Source: Oscillospiraceae bacterium (lineage in GTDB: Bacteria; Bacillota; Clostridia; Oscillospirales; Acutalibacteraceae). Taken from it: 64,000 nt of DNA. Location: assembly GCA_015065785.1 (NCBI GenBank), contig SVPR01000005.1:1-64000 (forward strand), read 5' to 3'. The position numbers were made by a program, and so were the translations under genes. Shown piece by piece: positions 8,359-16,735 of the stretch. The notes below the pieces were generated by a model. The model searched no databases, had not been told where the DNA came from, and saw only the letters and a program-made list of their open reading frames with translations. Within the stretch, counting starts at the first letter, position 1; each line of letters starts with the position of its first letter.

Positions 8359-9525
8359 TTATAAAACTGATTTTATTCTTTCAATTGCTTCTTCAAGCAC
8401 AGAAGTAGGGCAAGCAATATTCATTCGCATAAAGCCTTTGCCACCCTTACCAAAGGTTTCACCATTATGAAGCCACACACCTGCTTTTTTAAGAAATAAA
8501 TCATCAAGCTCATCTGCACTAAGATTCATTTTTCTGCAATCAAGCCAGGCAAGGTAAGTGCCATCCATATCGAGTGCTGTAATTTTATAATCTTCCGGAA
8601 AGGCATTTTGTAAAATCTCAACATTTCGTTTTAAATATTTAAGCAATCCCTCAAGCCAGGCTTCTGAATCTTTATAAGCAGATTTTGTTGCTTCAATCGA
8701 CATAATATTAAGGTGATGATAACAAGTAGCAGTGCGTTCTTTTAATATTTTCTCCCGGACTTTTTTATCAGGTATAATAATATTTGAAGCCTGAAGTCCT
8801 GCCAGATTAAATGTTTTTGATGGTGCAACACAGGTTACTGTTTTTTCTTTGACTTCATCTGAAATGGTAGAAATCGGAATATGTTTTGCACCTTCAAAAA
8901 TGAAGTCCGAATGAATTTCATCTGAGATTATATAAACATTATGTTTTAAGCATATTTCTGCAATTTTTGTAAGTTCTTCTTTTGTCCACACTCTACCCAC
9001 AGGGTTATGTGGTGAGCAGAATAAAAACACTTTTACATTTTCTTTAATGATTTTATCTTCAAAATCATTAAAATCAATTTCATATCTGCCATTATTCAAA
9101 ACAAGCTCATTCACAACCAATTTACGGTTATTGTTTACAACAACATTTTTAAATGGATAATAAACCGGCTGACAAATTAAAACTGCATCATTCTCTTTCG
9201 TAAGAGCACGAATTGCCATTGTAACACCAAACATAACACCCGGCATTGTCAAAAGCTCATCTTTTTCAATTTCCCAGCCCATTCTGCGATTATACCAGTC
9301 TATAACAAGTTCTTTATATTCATCATCAATTTCACCGTAACCATAAATTCCGTGGTCTGCTGTGTTTTTTATCACTTCTGTAATCGCTGGTGAAGACTTA
9401 AAATCCATATCTGCAATCCACATTGGAATTACAGGCATTTTTTCTGCTTGTGGCAGACTTGTATATTTTATTGCACTTGATTTTGTTCTGTCGTGTATTT
9501 CATCAAAAAAAGAAAAATCAAACAT
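8359..9525 (-). CDS. MalY/PatB-type PLP-dependent C-S lyase (cystathionine beta-lyase-like)
   Basis: 388 residues, fold type I aminotransferase family. Visible landmarks: PMWIADMDF (34-42) and YGYG (61-64), typical of MalY/PatB; HNPVGR (N174); SDEIHSDF (D202); and the PLP lysine in APSKTFNLAGLQ (K237). MalY/PatB enzymes cleave C-S bonds of cystathionine or cysteine conjugates to pyruvate, ammonia and a thiol; MalY of E. coli also modulates the maltose regulator. The ATG at 9525 follows ACGGAGG. Single gene, convergent with the upstream acetyltransferase. Confidence 0.9.
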   Translation of the reverse strand: MFDFSFFDEIHDRTKSSAIKYTSLPQAEKMPVIPMWIADMDFKSSPAITEVIKNTADHGIYGYGEIDDEYKELVIDWYNRRMGWEIEKDELLTMPGVMFGVTMAIRALTKENDAVLICQPVYYPFKNVVVNNNRKLVVNELVLNNGRYEIDFNDFEDKIIKENVKVFLFCSPHNPVGRVWTKEELTKIAEICLKHNVYIISDEIHSDFIFEGAKHIPISTISDEVKEKTVTCVAPSKTFNLAGLQASNIIIPDKKVREKILKERTATCYHHLNIMSIEATKSAYKDSEAWLEGLLKYLKRNVEILQNAFPEDYKITALDMDGTYLAWLDCRKMNLSADELDDLFLKKAGVWLHNGETFGKGGKGFMRMNIACPTSVLEEAIERIKSVL

Positions 9526-9637
9526 AAAAATACCTCCGTGAATTATATTAATAATATAACATTATTGGGTAGTTCTTTACAAGTGTAATATTGAAAAGAA
9601 TCTGAATTTATGGTAATATAATTCACGGTGATGCAGA

Positions 9638-10267
9638 ATGAAAACTTTTTTATTTCAAGGTGATTCAATAACAGACGCTGGCAGAGATGATGAAAACCAG
9701 AATAATTTTGGTTTAGGTTGTGGATATGCTTTTCTTTTAGCTTCTGACATTGAAAAAAACAACAAGGGCGTTATTAAATTTATTAACCGTGGTAAAAGCG
9801 GTGACAGAATCACCGATGTTTACGCAAGAATAAAAGAAGATATAATAAACTTAAAACCTGATTTTATGTCAATTCTTATAGGCGTTAACGACGTTTCTCA
9901 CGAGCTTACACAAGGTTGTGGAGTTACGCCACAGAAATTCAACAAAATTTATAATATGCTTATTGAAGAAATCAAAGAAGCATTACCTGAAATTAAAATC
10001 ATAATTTTAGAGCCTTTTATTTTAAAAGGATCTGCAACAAATGAATTATGGGAACAATTTAATTACGAAGTGAGAAAACTTGCAGTGATTTCTGAACAGG
10101 TTGCAAAACAATATAATTTAAAATTTGTACCACTTCAGAACAAGTTTGATGATGCATCTTCTGATGGCGACACAAGATACTGGTCAGTTGACGGAATTCA
10201 CCCGACATCTGCAGGGCACCAGATAATTAAAGAAGAATTGCAAAAGGCAGTTGAGGAAATAATTTAA
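9638..10267 (+). CDS. SGNH/GDSL-family hydrolase
   Basis: 209 residues with all four SGNH blocks: GDSIT with nucleophile S10, the block II glycine near NRGKSG (50-55), GVND (82-85) and DGIHPT with D185 and H188. No signal peptide, so probably cytosolic. Such enzymes deacetylate sugars or hydrolyse esters. Next to glycosidase genes, a carbohydrate esterase role is plausible. The ATG at 9638 has only a modest GGTGATG site. CapA-like gene follows after 31 bp. Confidence 0.9.
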   Translation: MKTFLFQGDSITDAGRDDENQNNFGLGCGYAFLLASDIEKNNKGVIKFINRGKSGDRITDVYARIKEDIINLKPDFMSILIGVNDVSHELTQGCGVTPQKFNKIYNMLIEEIKEALPEIKIIILEPFILKGSATNELWEQFNYEVRKLAVISEQVAKQYNLKFVPLQNKFDDASSDGDTRYWSVDGIHPTSAGHQIIKEELQKAVEEII

Positions 10268-10298
10268 TTTTTGAAAATTCTTCTGAAAGGATTTTATT

Positions 10299-11462
10299 AT
10301 GAAAGAAAAAACATCTTTGGTTTTTACAGGTGACATTGGGTTTGACCGTTATATGTATGGCAAGTGGGACGATGAGGAGTTATTATCCCCTGAAATTCTC
10401 GATTTTCTTCACAGTGCCGACCATGTTATAACTAATGTTGAGGGGCCAATTGCAGAAGTAGAGCAGAATACTACAAAAGACGGCGTACAGCAGCTTTTAC
10501 ACACAATTGACCCGAATGCAATAAAGGTTTTAAGAAAAATGAAAGCTGATATATGGAACATCTGTAATAATCACATTATGGATGCGAAAGAATATGGCAT
10601 TAAAAGAACTTTGGAATTTGCTGAAGCCGAAAATGCACAGACTATAGGTGCAGGAATGAATATAAAAGAAGCAAGAAAGCCTGTTATTTTAGATGAAGCA
10701 GGCGGAATTGGTATGTTTGGTGTAGGCTACCAGCGTGCTTGCAGAAAAGCAGACGAAAACACACCCGGTTGTTACAGCTGGAGTGATTTAGACTCAATTC
10801 AGAAATCTATTGACGAAATAAAACAAAAATGTCGTTGGTGCATTGTTGTGGCACACGCAGGTGAAGAATTCACCCCACTGCCCTCACCATACACCAGAGA
10901 GCGTTACCACAAATTTTTAGAAATGGGTGCTGACATTGTTGTAGCACACCACCCACATGTGCCAATGAATTATGAAACTGTTGGCGATAAAATAATTTTT
11001 TATTCTTTAGGTAATTTTATTTTTGACACAGATTATCAGCGTTCACAATTCAACACAGAGCTTGGTCTTTTAGTAAAGCTTAATTTCACAGAAAATGAAT
11101 TCACCTTTGAGCCTATGGGACTAAAAATTGTTCGTGGCGAAGAACACATTGTAAAAGCAGAGCTTCCGAGAATCTTCATTGATGTAAATGAAGAAGAATA
11201 TAATTTACTTGCACCACTTTCTGCAAAAGTTTTAGTTTCTGCAACAAAAAGGCAAATGACCTATTTAAACCCACAAAGATTTAAAAACGCTACTGAGGAA
11301 GAATGGCAGGAGCATTTTAAAGAGCCTTTGAGAACGGGCAGAGTACCCGGTGAAACTCTTGACTTTTATATAATTTGCCCACTTTCAGAAGAAGCCGAAA
11401 AAGGCGAATGGAAAAAGAGCAAATCAGAAGATGTTAAACAATATATGTTAGAGCAAATATAA
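10299..11462 (+). CDS. CapA-family (poly-gamma-glutamate/capsule type) metallophosphatase-like protein
   Basis: 387 residues. Family landmarks: FTGDIGFDRYM (9-19), NVEGP, NICNNHIMDAKEYG, VVAHAGEEF and ADIVVAHHPHVPMNYE followed by IFYSLGNFIFD. The family has a calcineurin-like fold with metal-binding Asp/His/Asn residues. PgsA/CapA supports polyglutamate synthesis in Bacillus, but many gut homologues lie outside pgs operons, as here. It has no N-terminal membrane segment, unlike PgsA, so it may act in the cytosol. Probably co-transcribed with the SGNH gene. Confidence 0.85.
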   Translation: MKEKTSLVFTGDIGFDRYMYGKWDDEELLSPEILDFLHSADHVITNVEGPIAEVEQNTTKDGVQQLLHTIDPNAIKVLRKMKADIWNICNNHIMDAKEYGIKRTLEFAEAENAQTIGAGMNIKEARKPVILDEAGGIGMFGVGYQRACRKADENTPGCYSWSDLDSIQKSIDEIKQKCRWCIVVAHAGEEFTPLPSPYTRERYHKFLEMGADIVVAHHPHVPMNYETVGDKIIFYSLGNFIFDTDYQRSQFNTELGLLVKLNFTENEFTFEPMGLKIVRGEEHIVKAELPRIFIDVNEEEYNLLAPLSAKVLVSATKRQMTYLNPQRFKNATEEEWQEHFKEPLRTGRVPGETLDFYIICPLSEEAEKGEWKKSKSEDVKQYMLEQI

Positions 11463-11470
11463 ATTTTAAT

Positions 11471-11510
11471 AGTCTGGCAAAGAGATATATTTCACTCTCT
11501 TTGCCAGACT
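11471..11510. terminator. Convergent terminator overlapping the amidohydrolase 3' end
   Basis: AGTCTGGCAAAGAG pairs with CTCTTTGCCAGACT (11471-11484 with 11497-11510), followed by ATTTTT. The stop codon of the minus-strand amidohydrolase lies inside the hairpin. Confidence 0.8.
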
Positions 11511-12628
11511 ATTTTTCCGTCAATTATTGTCATCTCAACATTTGTCACAATTTCTAACGGATTTCCGTTCAAAATAACAATATCAGCATCTTTACCCACT
11601 TTAAGACTGCCTAATCTGTCGCTGACACCGCAAATTTTTGCCGCATCAATAGTAATAGCACGAATTGCATTAAGCTCCCCTAACCCCTCTTTTGCTGCTA
11701 ATGCGGCACACAAGGGTAAATATTGAATTCTTGACACCGGGTGGTCGGTTGTAATAGCAACTGTTACACCTGCTTTTTTCAGTACCCCGGCAGTTTTAAA
11801 GTCAGACTGACCAACTTCTTTTTTGTTACGGGAAGCAAGTGACGGACCCACAATAGCAGGAAAATCACTTTCGGCAATTTTTTCTGCAATTAAATGCCCC
11901 TCGGTGCAGTGGTCTAAAGTAAGCCTTAAACCAAATTCCTTTGCTATTCTGATTGCAGTAAGAATATCATCTGCTCTGTGAGCATGAGCTTTAAGCGGAA
12001 TTTTGCCCTCGAATAACTCTCTGTAACACTCTAAGGTAAAATCCTTTTGCCCCGAATTTTCATTTTCAAAATATTGCTTTGCACGAAATAATTCTTCTCT
12101 GATAATTGAGGCTGTTCCCATTCGGGAAGATGGTGTATTACCATTCAGCCCATAGCAATTCATCGGATTCTCACCGAATGCAATCTTTATTGCTGACGGA
12201 GCTAAAACTATCATATCGTCAATACATCTGCCGTAAGTTTTTATAAAAGCAAATTGTCCGCCTATTGGGTTAGCGCTACCGGGCCCTGCCATAACGCCTG
12301 TAATCCCTGATGCCAATGCATTATGAAAAGCAGCATCCATAGGGTTTACTGCATCAATCCCTCGCATAGTCGGTGTAACAGGTGTTGTGTCCTCGTTACT
12401 TTCATCTACCTGAACGCTTGTTTTATCTTCGCAAATACCTATATGACTGTGAGCATCAATAAACCCAGGGAACACACACATATTTTTTGCGTCAATTATT
12501 TTCATTTCGCTTGTTGCTTCAATATTTTTTGAAATTTCTGAAATTTTTCCATTTTTTATAAGAATATCCGCAAAAATCGGTTCATCTGCTTCCATTGTAT
12601 ATAAAAGTCCGTTTTGTATCAATAACAT
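11492..12628 (-). CDS. Amidohydrolase family protein (imidazolonepropionase-like)
   Basis: 378 residues. The metal-binding motif DAHSHIG gives H60 and H62. Further ligands are likely in KAHAHRADDI and LDHCTEGH, and the catalytic Asp in TDHPVSR. The C-terminal strand LGSLKVGKDADIVILNGNP closes the composite beta-sandwich typical of the superfamily. The substrate is unknown; relatives are cyclic amidases or proline dipeptidases. ATG at 12628 behind AAAGGA. No signal peptide. Divergent from the asparagine-rich peptide gene. Confidence 0.87.
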   Translation of the reverse strand: MLLIQNGLLYTMEADEPIFADILIKNGKISEISKNIEATSEMKIIDAKNMCVFPGFIDAHSHIGICEDKTSVQVDESNEDTTPVTPTMRGIDAVNPMDAAFHNALASGITGVMAGPGSANPIGGQFAFIKTYGRCIDDMIVLAPSAIKIAFGENPMNCYGLNGNTPSSRMGTASIIREELFRAKQYFENENSGQKDFTLECYRELFEGKIPLKAHAHRADDILTAIRIAKEFGLRLTLDHCTEGHLIAEKIAESDFPAIVGPSLASRNKKEVGQSDFKTAGVLKKAGVTVAITTDHPVSRIQYLPLCAALAAKEGLGELNAIRAITIDAAKICGVSDRLGSLKVGKDADIVILNGNPLEIVTNVEMTIIDGKIVWQRE

Positions 12629-12727
12629 AACATTTTCCTTTCTGTTTTTCTATGAATAGTTTGCCGCATTTATGATAAACTATTCTTGAGTGAGATTTTC
12701 CGCTCATTATAAGGAGGTGAATCTGCA

Positions 12728-12883
12728 ATGGAATTCAACAAAAACAATAACAATTACAACAACAATAACAACAACGATAACAATAATAACAAAAACAACG
12801 ATAACAACAAGAACAACAAAAACAATCAGAACAACGATAACAACAAAAACAACAAAAACAACCAAAACGAACAAAACAGATAA
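12728..12883 (+). CDS. 51-residue asparagine-rich peptide
   Basis: The reading frame is chosen by an excellent ribosome site, AAGGAGGTGA, 7 bp before the ATG. About two thirds of the residues (33 of 51) are Asn, starting MEFNKNNNNYNNNN. From residue 23 on it settles into NNX triplets where X is Lys, Asp or Gln (for example NNKNNKNNQNND), encoded by a 9-bp imperfect tandem repeat. There is no Cys, no membrane segment and no signal peptide. A strong terminator follows 14 bp after the stop, so this is an independent short transcript. Longer open frames across the same bases on both strands lack a ribosome site and are repeat artefacts. Function unknown; I do not recognise a characterised family. 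Confidence 0.75.
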   Translation: MEFNKNNNNYNNNNNNDNNNNKNNDNNKNNKNNQNNDNNKNNKNNQNEQNR

Positions 12884-12896
12884 CATTTTGAAAGAA

Positions 12897-12935
12897 CAAG
12901 GACATTGGCAAATAGCCAATGTCCTTGTGTTTTTT
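12897..12935 (+). terminator. Strong intrinsic terminator after the Asn-rich gene
   Basis: A 13-bp perfect stem CAAGGACATTGGC (12897-12909) with 12915-12927, a 5-base loop, then TGTTTTTTAT. It also overlaps the 3' end of the convergent symporter gene. Confidence 0.9.
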
Positions 12936-15078
12936 ATAGCTTACTATACCTCTCAACTAACTCTTCGTAATGTGTATAATTCTCTGATTGCTTTATTAAA
13001 TTATCCGCTTCTCTATATGGCTTTGTCGCTCTTAAATAAATCGACTCTTTCTTAAGATATGCCTTTAATTCTTTTTGTTGCTTTAAACTGTCAATAAAGC
13101 TTTTTGTTTCTCTGCTTAAAATTGCTTCTTTTTCTGAAACATCCGGCTCAGTAATATTCTCTAAGCCGTTGCGTTTAATAAGAGAAAGTGCTTCTTTTTT
13201 AACTCTTGCTCTTTTAATTTCGTCAGAACGAATTTCTTTTTCAAGCTTTGTACTTTTAGGAAGTTTTTTTGCTATTTTTAACTGATTTTTCGCATCATCA
13301 TAAACAAAAGCTTTTCCGTTTGCAAAATCCATTTTTGCATTTAAAACGCGTTTAATTCCTGCTTCGGTCGTGAATTTTTCCAAGTCCTGCATTATAATAG
13401 ATGCTCTTTCAATAGCAAGGTTTGTTTCTTTAATTTCCGCAAGCTTCTTTTTAGCATTTTTAATTGCTTGTTTTCTTAAGGTTTTTTCTTCTTCAGATTT
13501 TTTACTCATTCTTCTTGCATTTTTCAACTCTGATTTATCAAAAGGAAGTTTTTCTTTTCCGTAAAGCTCTTTCGCTTGTAAAATTATTCCCATTACATCC
13601 TTTAATTCATCATCTTCTAAAACGCCCATAGAATAGTTCTCAAACATAGCACGAATTTTAAGTACATCAACATACGCTTTGTGCTTGTTTTCAGTAAGAT
13701 TGTAAAAGAAGAACGGAACAAGGTTCAAAAACGCACCGAGAGCAGAGAAAACAATTAGAACCTCGAACAGATTATTCCTCATATTATCGTCATAAAGAAC
13801 ATTATAATCGTCTAAAAGTCCCATTCTTTCATATACTGCAGGGTAAAACATACCTGTAAAGAAACCTATAAATGTACCAATCATACCAAGTGGTCCGAAA
13901 AGTCCGTCAACCCTTACCCCAGTTTTCCACTGGTGATAATCACGCATATCGGCACTTATATTATGCTGAACAATATTCCAGAATGTATTTACAAATGTGT
14001 TAATATACCAGATAACGCAAATTAAAATCAAATTATCGTAAACAAAATATAGCGATAAAATAACAAAAACATTTATACCATTTGCGAGAATAAGCAAATT
14101 TCGTTTACCTATTTTTTTAATAACAAAAGGTGCAGAAAGCATAGACCAGAGTGCTGCATTACCAATTACGGTATTGGCAAGACCTAATGTTGCCTCGTAC
14201 TTACCACCGAAGGCAAAAACAAAAGACCAACCTAAAATAACACCGTAGCCACTTTCTAAAAATCCGACCCAGTTTGCTGACTGAATAATCCAGTAATATT
14301 TGTTTTTGGCTACTTCTCTAATGGCATCAAACATTCTCACTGGTTCCAACTTTTTCTTTGGTAACACAAGTCGTTCTTTAACTTTTGAAAAGAAAAATAG
14401 ACTTATAAACATACCGATTACTGTAAAAATAGGGTAAACAACTCTGTAAGTCCAGATATTATTAAGTCCCCAGGTAAGACCTGCAATAAGCGGAATAAAT
14501 AAGTTTGTAATTGTTGGCGCTAATGAATATATAACCTGCGAAATACTCATTACATTAGTTCTCTCTTGAGCATCAGGGGTTATTATCTGTTGGAAATACA
14601 TATACCCTTCATTGTAAAAGCACAAAAAGACGCTTAAAAGAAGATACATAATTTCAACAACTACCGCTTTTGTTATGTAACTGAAACTTTCGTAAGGCAA
14701 CCACACAAAAATTGTAGAAATAAGTACCATAGGTACTACTGACATTTGTATAAATGGCAAAAATTTACCACCTTTTAAATTATGGTTGTCATAGTACCAA
14801 CTACGAAAAATACCTAAAGGAATACCAATAATATTCGCAATATTAAGCATTATTTGCAAGTCCACCGGTTTAAGTCCAATACAAGCACCGACAAGAAAGT
14901 TTGACGCATTAAGACCTATTACCATAGGCAAAAGAGTTGCCCAATAAACACCAAAACCTGCACCACTTAATGATGCAATTTCTTTGTAAGAAATATAATT
15001 CCCTTTTGGTGGCTCGTGCCAGTATTTTTTGGCTAATCCTATTGTAGATTTAGCTTTTTCAACAAATTGTATTGCCAT
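12934..15078 (-). CDS. GPH-type (MFS) sugar:cation symporter with long charged C-terminal extension
   Basis: 714 residues. The first roughly 470 residues hold about 12 membrane segments. The pattern matches the glycoside-pentoside-hexuronide symporter group (SLSGAGFGVYWATLLPMVIG; QERTNVMSISQVIYSLAPT). Known members are about 450-480 residues, so roughly 230 residues are extra. The tail is cytoplasmic by topology, rich in Lys, Glu and Arg, and probably helical or coiled-coil. It probably imports a disaccharide or sugar acid with Na+ or H+, feeding the many glycosidases nearby. Start ATG 15078 behind GCAGGTGA. Regulatory role of the tail is not known. Confidence 0.8.
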   Translation of the reverse strand: MAIQFVEKAKSTIGLAKKYWHEPPKGNYISYKEIASLSGAGFGVYWATLLPMVIGLNASNFLVGACIGLKPVDLQIMLNIANIIGIPLGIFRSWYYDNHNLKGGKFLPFIQMSVVPMVLISTIFVWLPYESFSYITKAVVVEIMYLLLSVFLCFYNEGYMYFQQIITPDAQERTNVMSISQVIYSLAPTITNLFIPLIAGLTWGLNNIWTYRVVYPIFTVIGMFISLFFFSKVKERLVLPKKKLEPVRMFDAIREVAKNKYYWIIQSANWVGFLESGYGVILGWSFVFAFGGKYEATLGLANTVIGNAALWSMLSAPFVIKKIGKRNLLILANGINVFVILSLYFVYDNLILICVIWYINTFVNTFWNIVQHNISADMRDYHQWKTGVRVDGLFGPLGMIGTFIGFFTGMFYPAVYERMGLLDDYNVLYDDNMRNNLFEVLIVFSALGAFLNLVPFFFYNLTENKHKAYVDVLKIRAMFENYSMGVLEDDELKDVMGIILQAKELYGKEKLPFDKSELKNARRMSKKSEEEKTLRKQAIKNAKKKLAEIKETNLAIERASIIMQDLEKFTTEAGIKRVLNAKMDFANGKAFVYDDAKNQLKIAKKLPKSTKLEKEIRSDEIKRARVKKEALSLIKRNGLENITEPDVSEKEAILSRETKSFIDSLKQQKELKAYLKKESIYLRATKPYREADNLIKQSENYTHYEELVERYSKL

Positions 15079-15096
15079 AGATTCACCTGCTTTTTA

Positions 15097-15396
15097 TTAT
15101 TTAGGTAATGTATATTCAGTAATTTTGCTTTGAGGAAAATTTTCATCACAGTATTTTCTCATTTTCTCTATGCCTTTTATGTTATTACTGTGAATGTTTA
15201 TTTCGGGAACAAAAACATCGTGCTCTTTCATCCATATAAGAATATCAAGACCTGTTTTTCTGTCTTTACCTAAACTATAATCTAAAGAAATGTGCTCGAA
15301 CTTCATAACAGATAAAAGTGTAATTGCTGTATTTGCATCTCTGCAACACTGGTATCCATTAGGAAATTCTCTTGTATCATCAACAAATAATCTCAC
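15097..15396 (-). CDS. cREC-type receiver domain protein (cyclic-phosphate processing receiver family)
   Basis: 99 residues from a GTG at 15396, chosen because AAGGAG lies 8 bp upstream; an in-frame GTG at 15405 would overlap that site. The protein is a stand-alone receiver-like domain: RLFVDDTREFP at the N-terminus, SLDYSLGKDRKTGLDIL in the middle and INIHSNN near the C-terminus, as in the family predicted to process cyclic phosphates. Not a normal response regulator, because no output domain or paired kinase is present. Divergent from an XRE gene and 18 bp upstream of the symporter gene, so possibly co-transcribed with it. Confidence 0.75.
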   Translation of the reverse strand: MRLFVDDTREFPNGYQCCRDANTAITLLSVMKFEHISLDYSLGKDRKTGLDILIWMKEHDVFVPEINIHSNNIKGIEKMRKYCDENFPQSKITEYTLPK

Positions 15397-15428
15397 ATAA
15401 AGCACTCCTTTATTTCAGATATACTTTA

Positions 15429-15457
15429 ATTTTAAACTTTTCGCCCTTTAATGTCAA
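15429..15457 (-). promoter_or_regulatory. Promoter for the cREC gene
   Basis: On the minus strand TTGACA (15452-15457), 17 bp, TAAAAT (15429-15434). Confidence 0.7.
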
Positions 15458-15463
15458 TAAATA

Positions 15464-15492
15464 TTGCTTTATTTCAGTTTTAATGCTATTAT
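15464..15492 (+). promoter_or_regulatory. Promoter for the XRE gene at 15521
   Basis: TTGCTT (15464-15469), 17 bp, TATTAT (15487-15492). It lies only 6 bp from the divergent cREC -35, so the two may compete or share a regulator. Confidence 0.6.
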
Positions 15493-15520
15493 AAAATCAA
15501 TAGATTTTAGGAGAGAGAAA

Positions 15521-16030
15521 ATGGCTGACACAATTTATAAAGAATTACGAAAAAAGAGCGATTTAACAAGAGAAGAAGTCTGTGACGAGGCAAGTAAAAA
15601 AAATCAGGTTTTAACTTATGAAAGACTTGAAAGAATTGAAAATGGTAAATTTAATATTCACCCTGAAGAAGTAATCTTGCTTTCTGAAATTTATAAAGAG
15701 CCTGCACTTTGTAACCACTATTGCTCAAAGATGTGTGAAATCGGGCAGAAATATGTTCCCGAAATTAAAACCAAAGATTTGGCACAAATCGTTTTAGAAA
15801 TGCTTTCTTCACTTAATTCTATGAAAAAAAGTCAGGAAAGACTTATTGAAATTACTGCTGACGGTAATATTGATGACAGCGAAATTAAAGACTTTGTATT
15901 CATTCAACAGGAGTTAGAACGAATTTCTATAACAGTTGAAACCTTGCAGCTATGGGTAGAAAGAATGTTAGCAGACGGCAAAATAAATATAGAAAAATAT
16001 AACGAAATCAAAGGAAAAGCTGAAAATTAG
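15521..16030 (+). CDS. XRE-type helix-turn-helix protein with helical C-terminal domain
   Basis: 169 residues from the ATG at 15521, chosen for the TAGGAGAGAG site; the longer frame from 15464 begins inside the promoter. Residues 6-55 form an XRE-like domain (ELRKKSDLTREEVCDEASKK; ILLSEIYKEP). Cys residues in NHYCSKMCEIG (about 62-72) could bind metal. The rest is helical and acidic. Probably a DNA-binding regulator of itself or of the divergent cREC/symporter genes; this is inferred from position only. Confidence 0.75.
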   Translation: MADTIYKELRKKSDLTREEVCDEASKKNQVLTYERLERIENGKFNIHPEEVILLSEIYKEPALCNHYCSKMCEIGQKYVPEIKTKDLAQIVLEMLSSLNSMKKSQERLIEITADGNIDDSEIKDFVFIQQELERISITVETLQLWVERMLADGKINIEKYNEIKGKAEN

Positions 16031-16044
16031 CTTTTCCTTTTTTA
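16010..16044 (+). terminator. Terminator overlapping the XRE stop codon
   Basis: AAAGGAAAAGCT (16010-16021) pairs with 16029-16040, followed by TTTTAT. The TAG stop is in the loop/right arm. Confidence 0.8.
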
Positions 16045-16094
16045 TTTTTGCACTTTTTGTCATATTCTGGTATCCGTTTTTGCAGTTATTGTAA

Positions 16095-16123
16095 TTCACA
16101 TTATTTTAAAATTGCGATATTAT
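16095..16123 (+). promoter_or_regulatory. Promoter for the 74-residue membrane protein
   Basis: TTCACA (16095-16100), 17 bp, TATTAT (16118-16123). Confidence 0.5.
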
Positions 16124-16180
16124 ATAAATGCAACAAGGGAGTTGCAGTAAACAAAAAATTCGTAAAAGGAGTGAAATAAA

Positions 16181-16405
16181 ATGTTAGAAATTTTAATAAG
16201 CATACTTACTCTTATACTTTTCTTTTACGCTATTAAATTAGCATTTAAATTAACCTGGGGTATTGCAAAAATAATTGCAGTAATTTTATTCGTGATTGCT
16301 TTACCGCTTTTAGTAGTACTTCTCTTTGTTGCAGGCGGTGCAATACTTCTTTTACCATTAGGTCTTGTTATAGCGGCGATAGTTTTACTTATCAAAGCTG
16401 TATAA
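16181..16405 (+). CDS. Small hydrophobic membrane protein
   Basis: 74 residues, almost entirely hydrophobic, with two or three membrane segments (residues 3-22, 29-52, 53-73) and few charges (Lys only). AAAAGGAG precedes the ATG by 10 bp. It has its own promoter and a GC-rich terminator, so it is a separate unit. I recognise no family; phage-shock or DUF-type small membrane proteins look similar. Function unknown. Confidence 0.7.
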   Translation: MLEILISILTLILFFYAIKLAFKLTWGIAKIIAVILFVIALPLLVVLLFVAGGAILLLPLGLVIAAIVLLIKAV

Positions 16406-16440
16406 GATAGGGGCGAAAACCCCAAGGGAGAATTAACAAA

Positions 16441-16484
16441 GACATAGTCGGGGTGGGGTTCCACTCCGACTATGTCGATTTTTT
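16441..16484 (+). terminator. Terminator after the small membrane protein gene
   Basis: GACATAGTCGG (16441-16451) pairs with 16466-16476 around a GGTGGGGTTCCACT loop, then a T-rich run. It is shared with the convergent gene ending at 16488. Confidence 0.85.
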
Positions 16485-16487
16485 GTT

Positions 16488-16724
16488 TTATTTCGGTAAT
16501 TCACCGCGTTCATAAAGTCTGTTTATTTTTTTATAATGTTCACAAATTCTGCCACCGTCAACAGAGCATACATTTCTTTCATACTCCGACTTTTGGTTAT
16601 TATCTTCAAATAATTGTGTATGCTTTTTACTATCTTCACTCTCACAGTTAATAAACTTATCACCCTCACCCAGATAAAACGGGCACTCTATAAGCCTTTC
16701 AATAAATTTTGCCAAAGTCAGCAC
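16488..16724 (-). CDS. Small Cys-containing hypothetical protein, last gene of the sigma-factor operon
   Basis: 78 residues from a GTG at 16724, 11 bp after the upstream stop. Four Cys are seen in IECPFYLGEG, INCES, NVCSVDGG and RICEHYKK; with the spacing and nearby His they could form a metal site. Charged and soluble. The start is weak (GGGG-rich upstream), so translation may depend on coupling to the preceding gene. Family not recognised. Confidence 0.6.
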   Translation of the reverse strand: MLTLAKFIERLIECPFYLGEGDKFINCESEDSKKHTQLFEDNNQKSEYERNVCSVDGGRICEHYKKINRLYERGELPK

Positions 16725-16735
16725 CCCCGACTTTA

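Noticed and set aside
12690-13055. Thr/Ile-rich 121-residue frame and two minus-strand Val/Cys-rich frames over the same bases
   Set aside because: They are other readings of the 9-bp Asn repeat; none has a ribosome site, and one runs through the terminator.
15464-15520. N-terminal extension of the XRE protein
   Set aside because: Its start codon is the -35 element of the promoter; the ATG at 15521 has the ribosome site.
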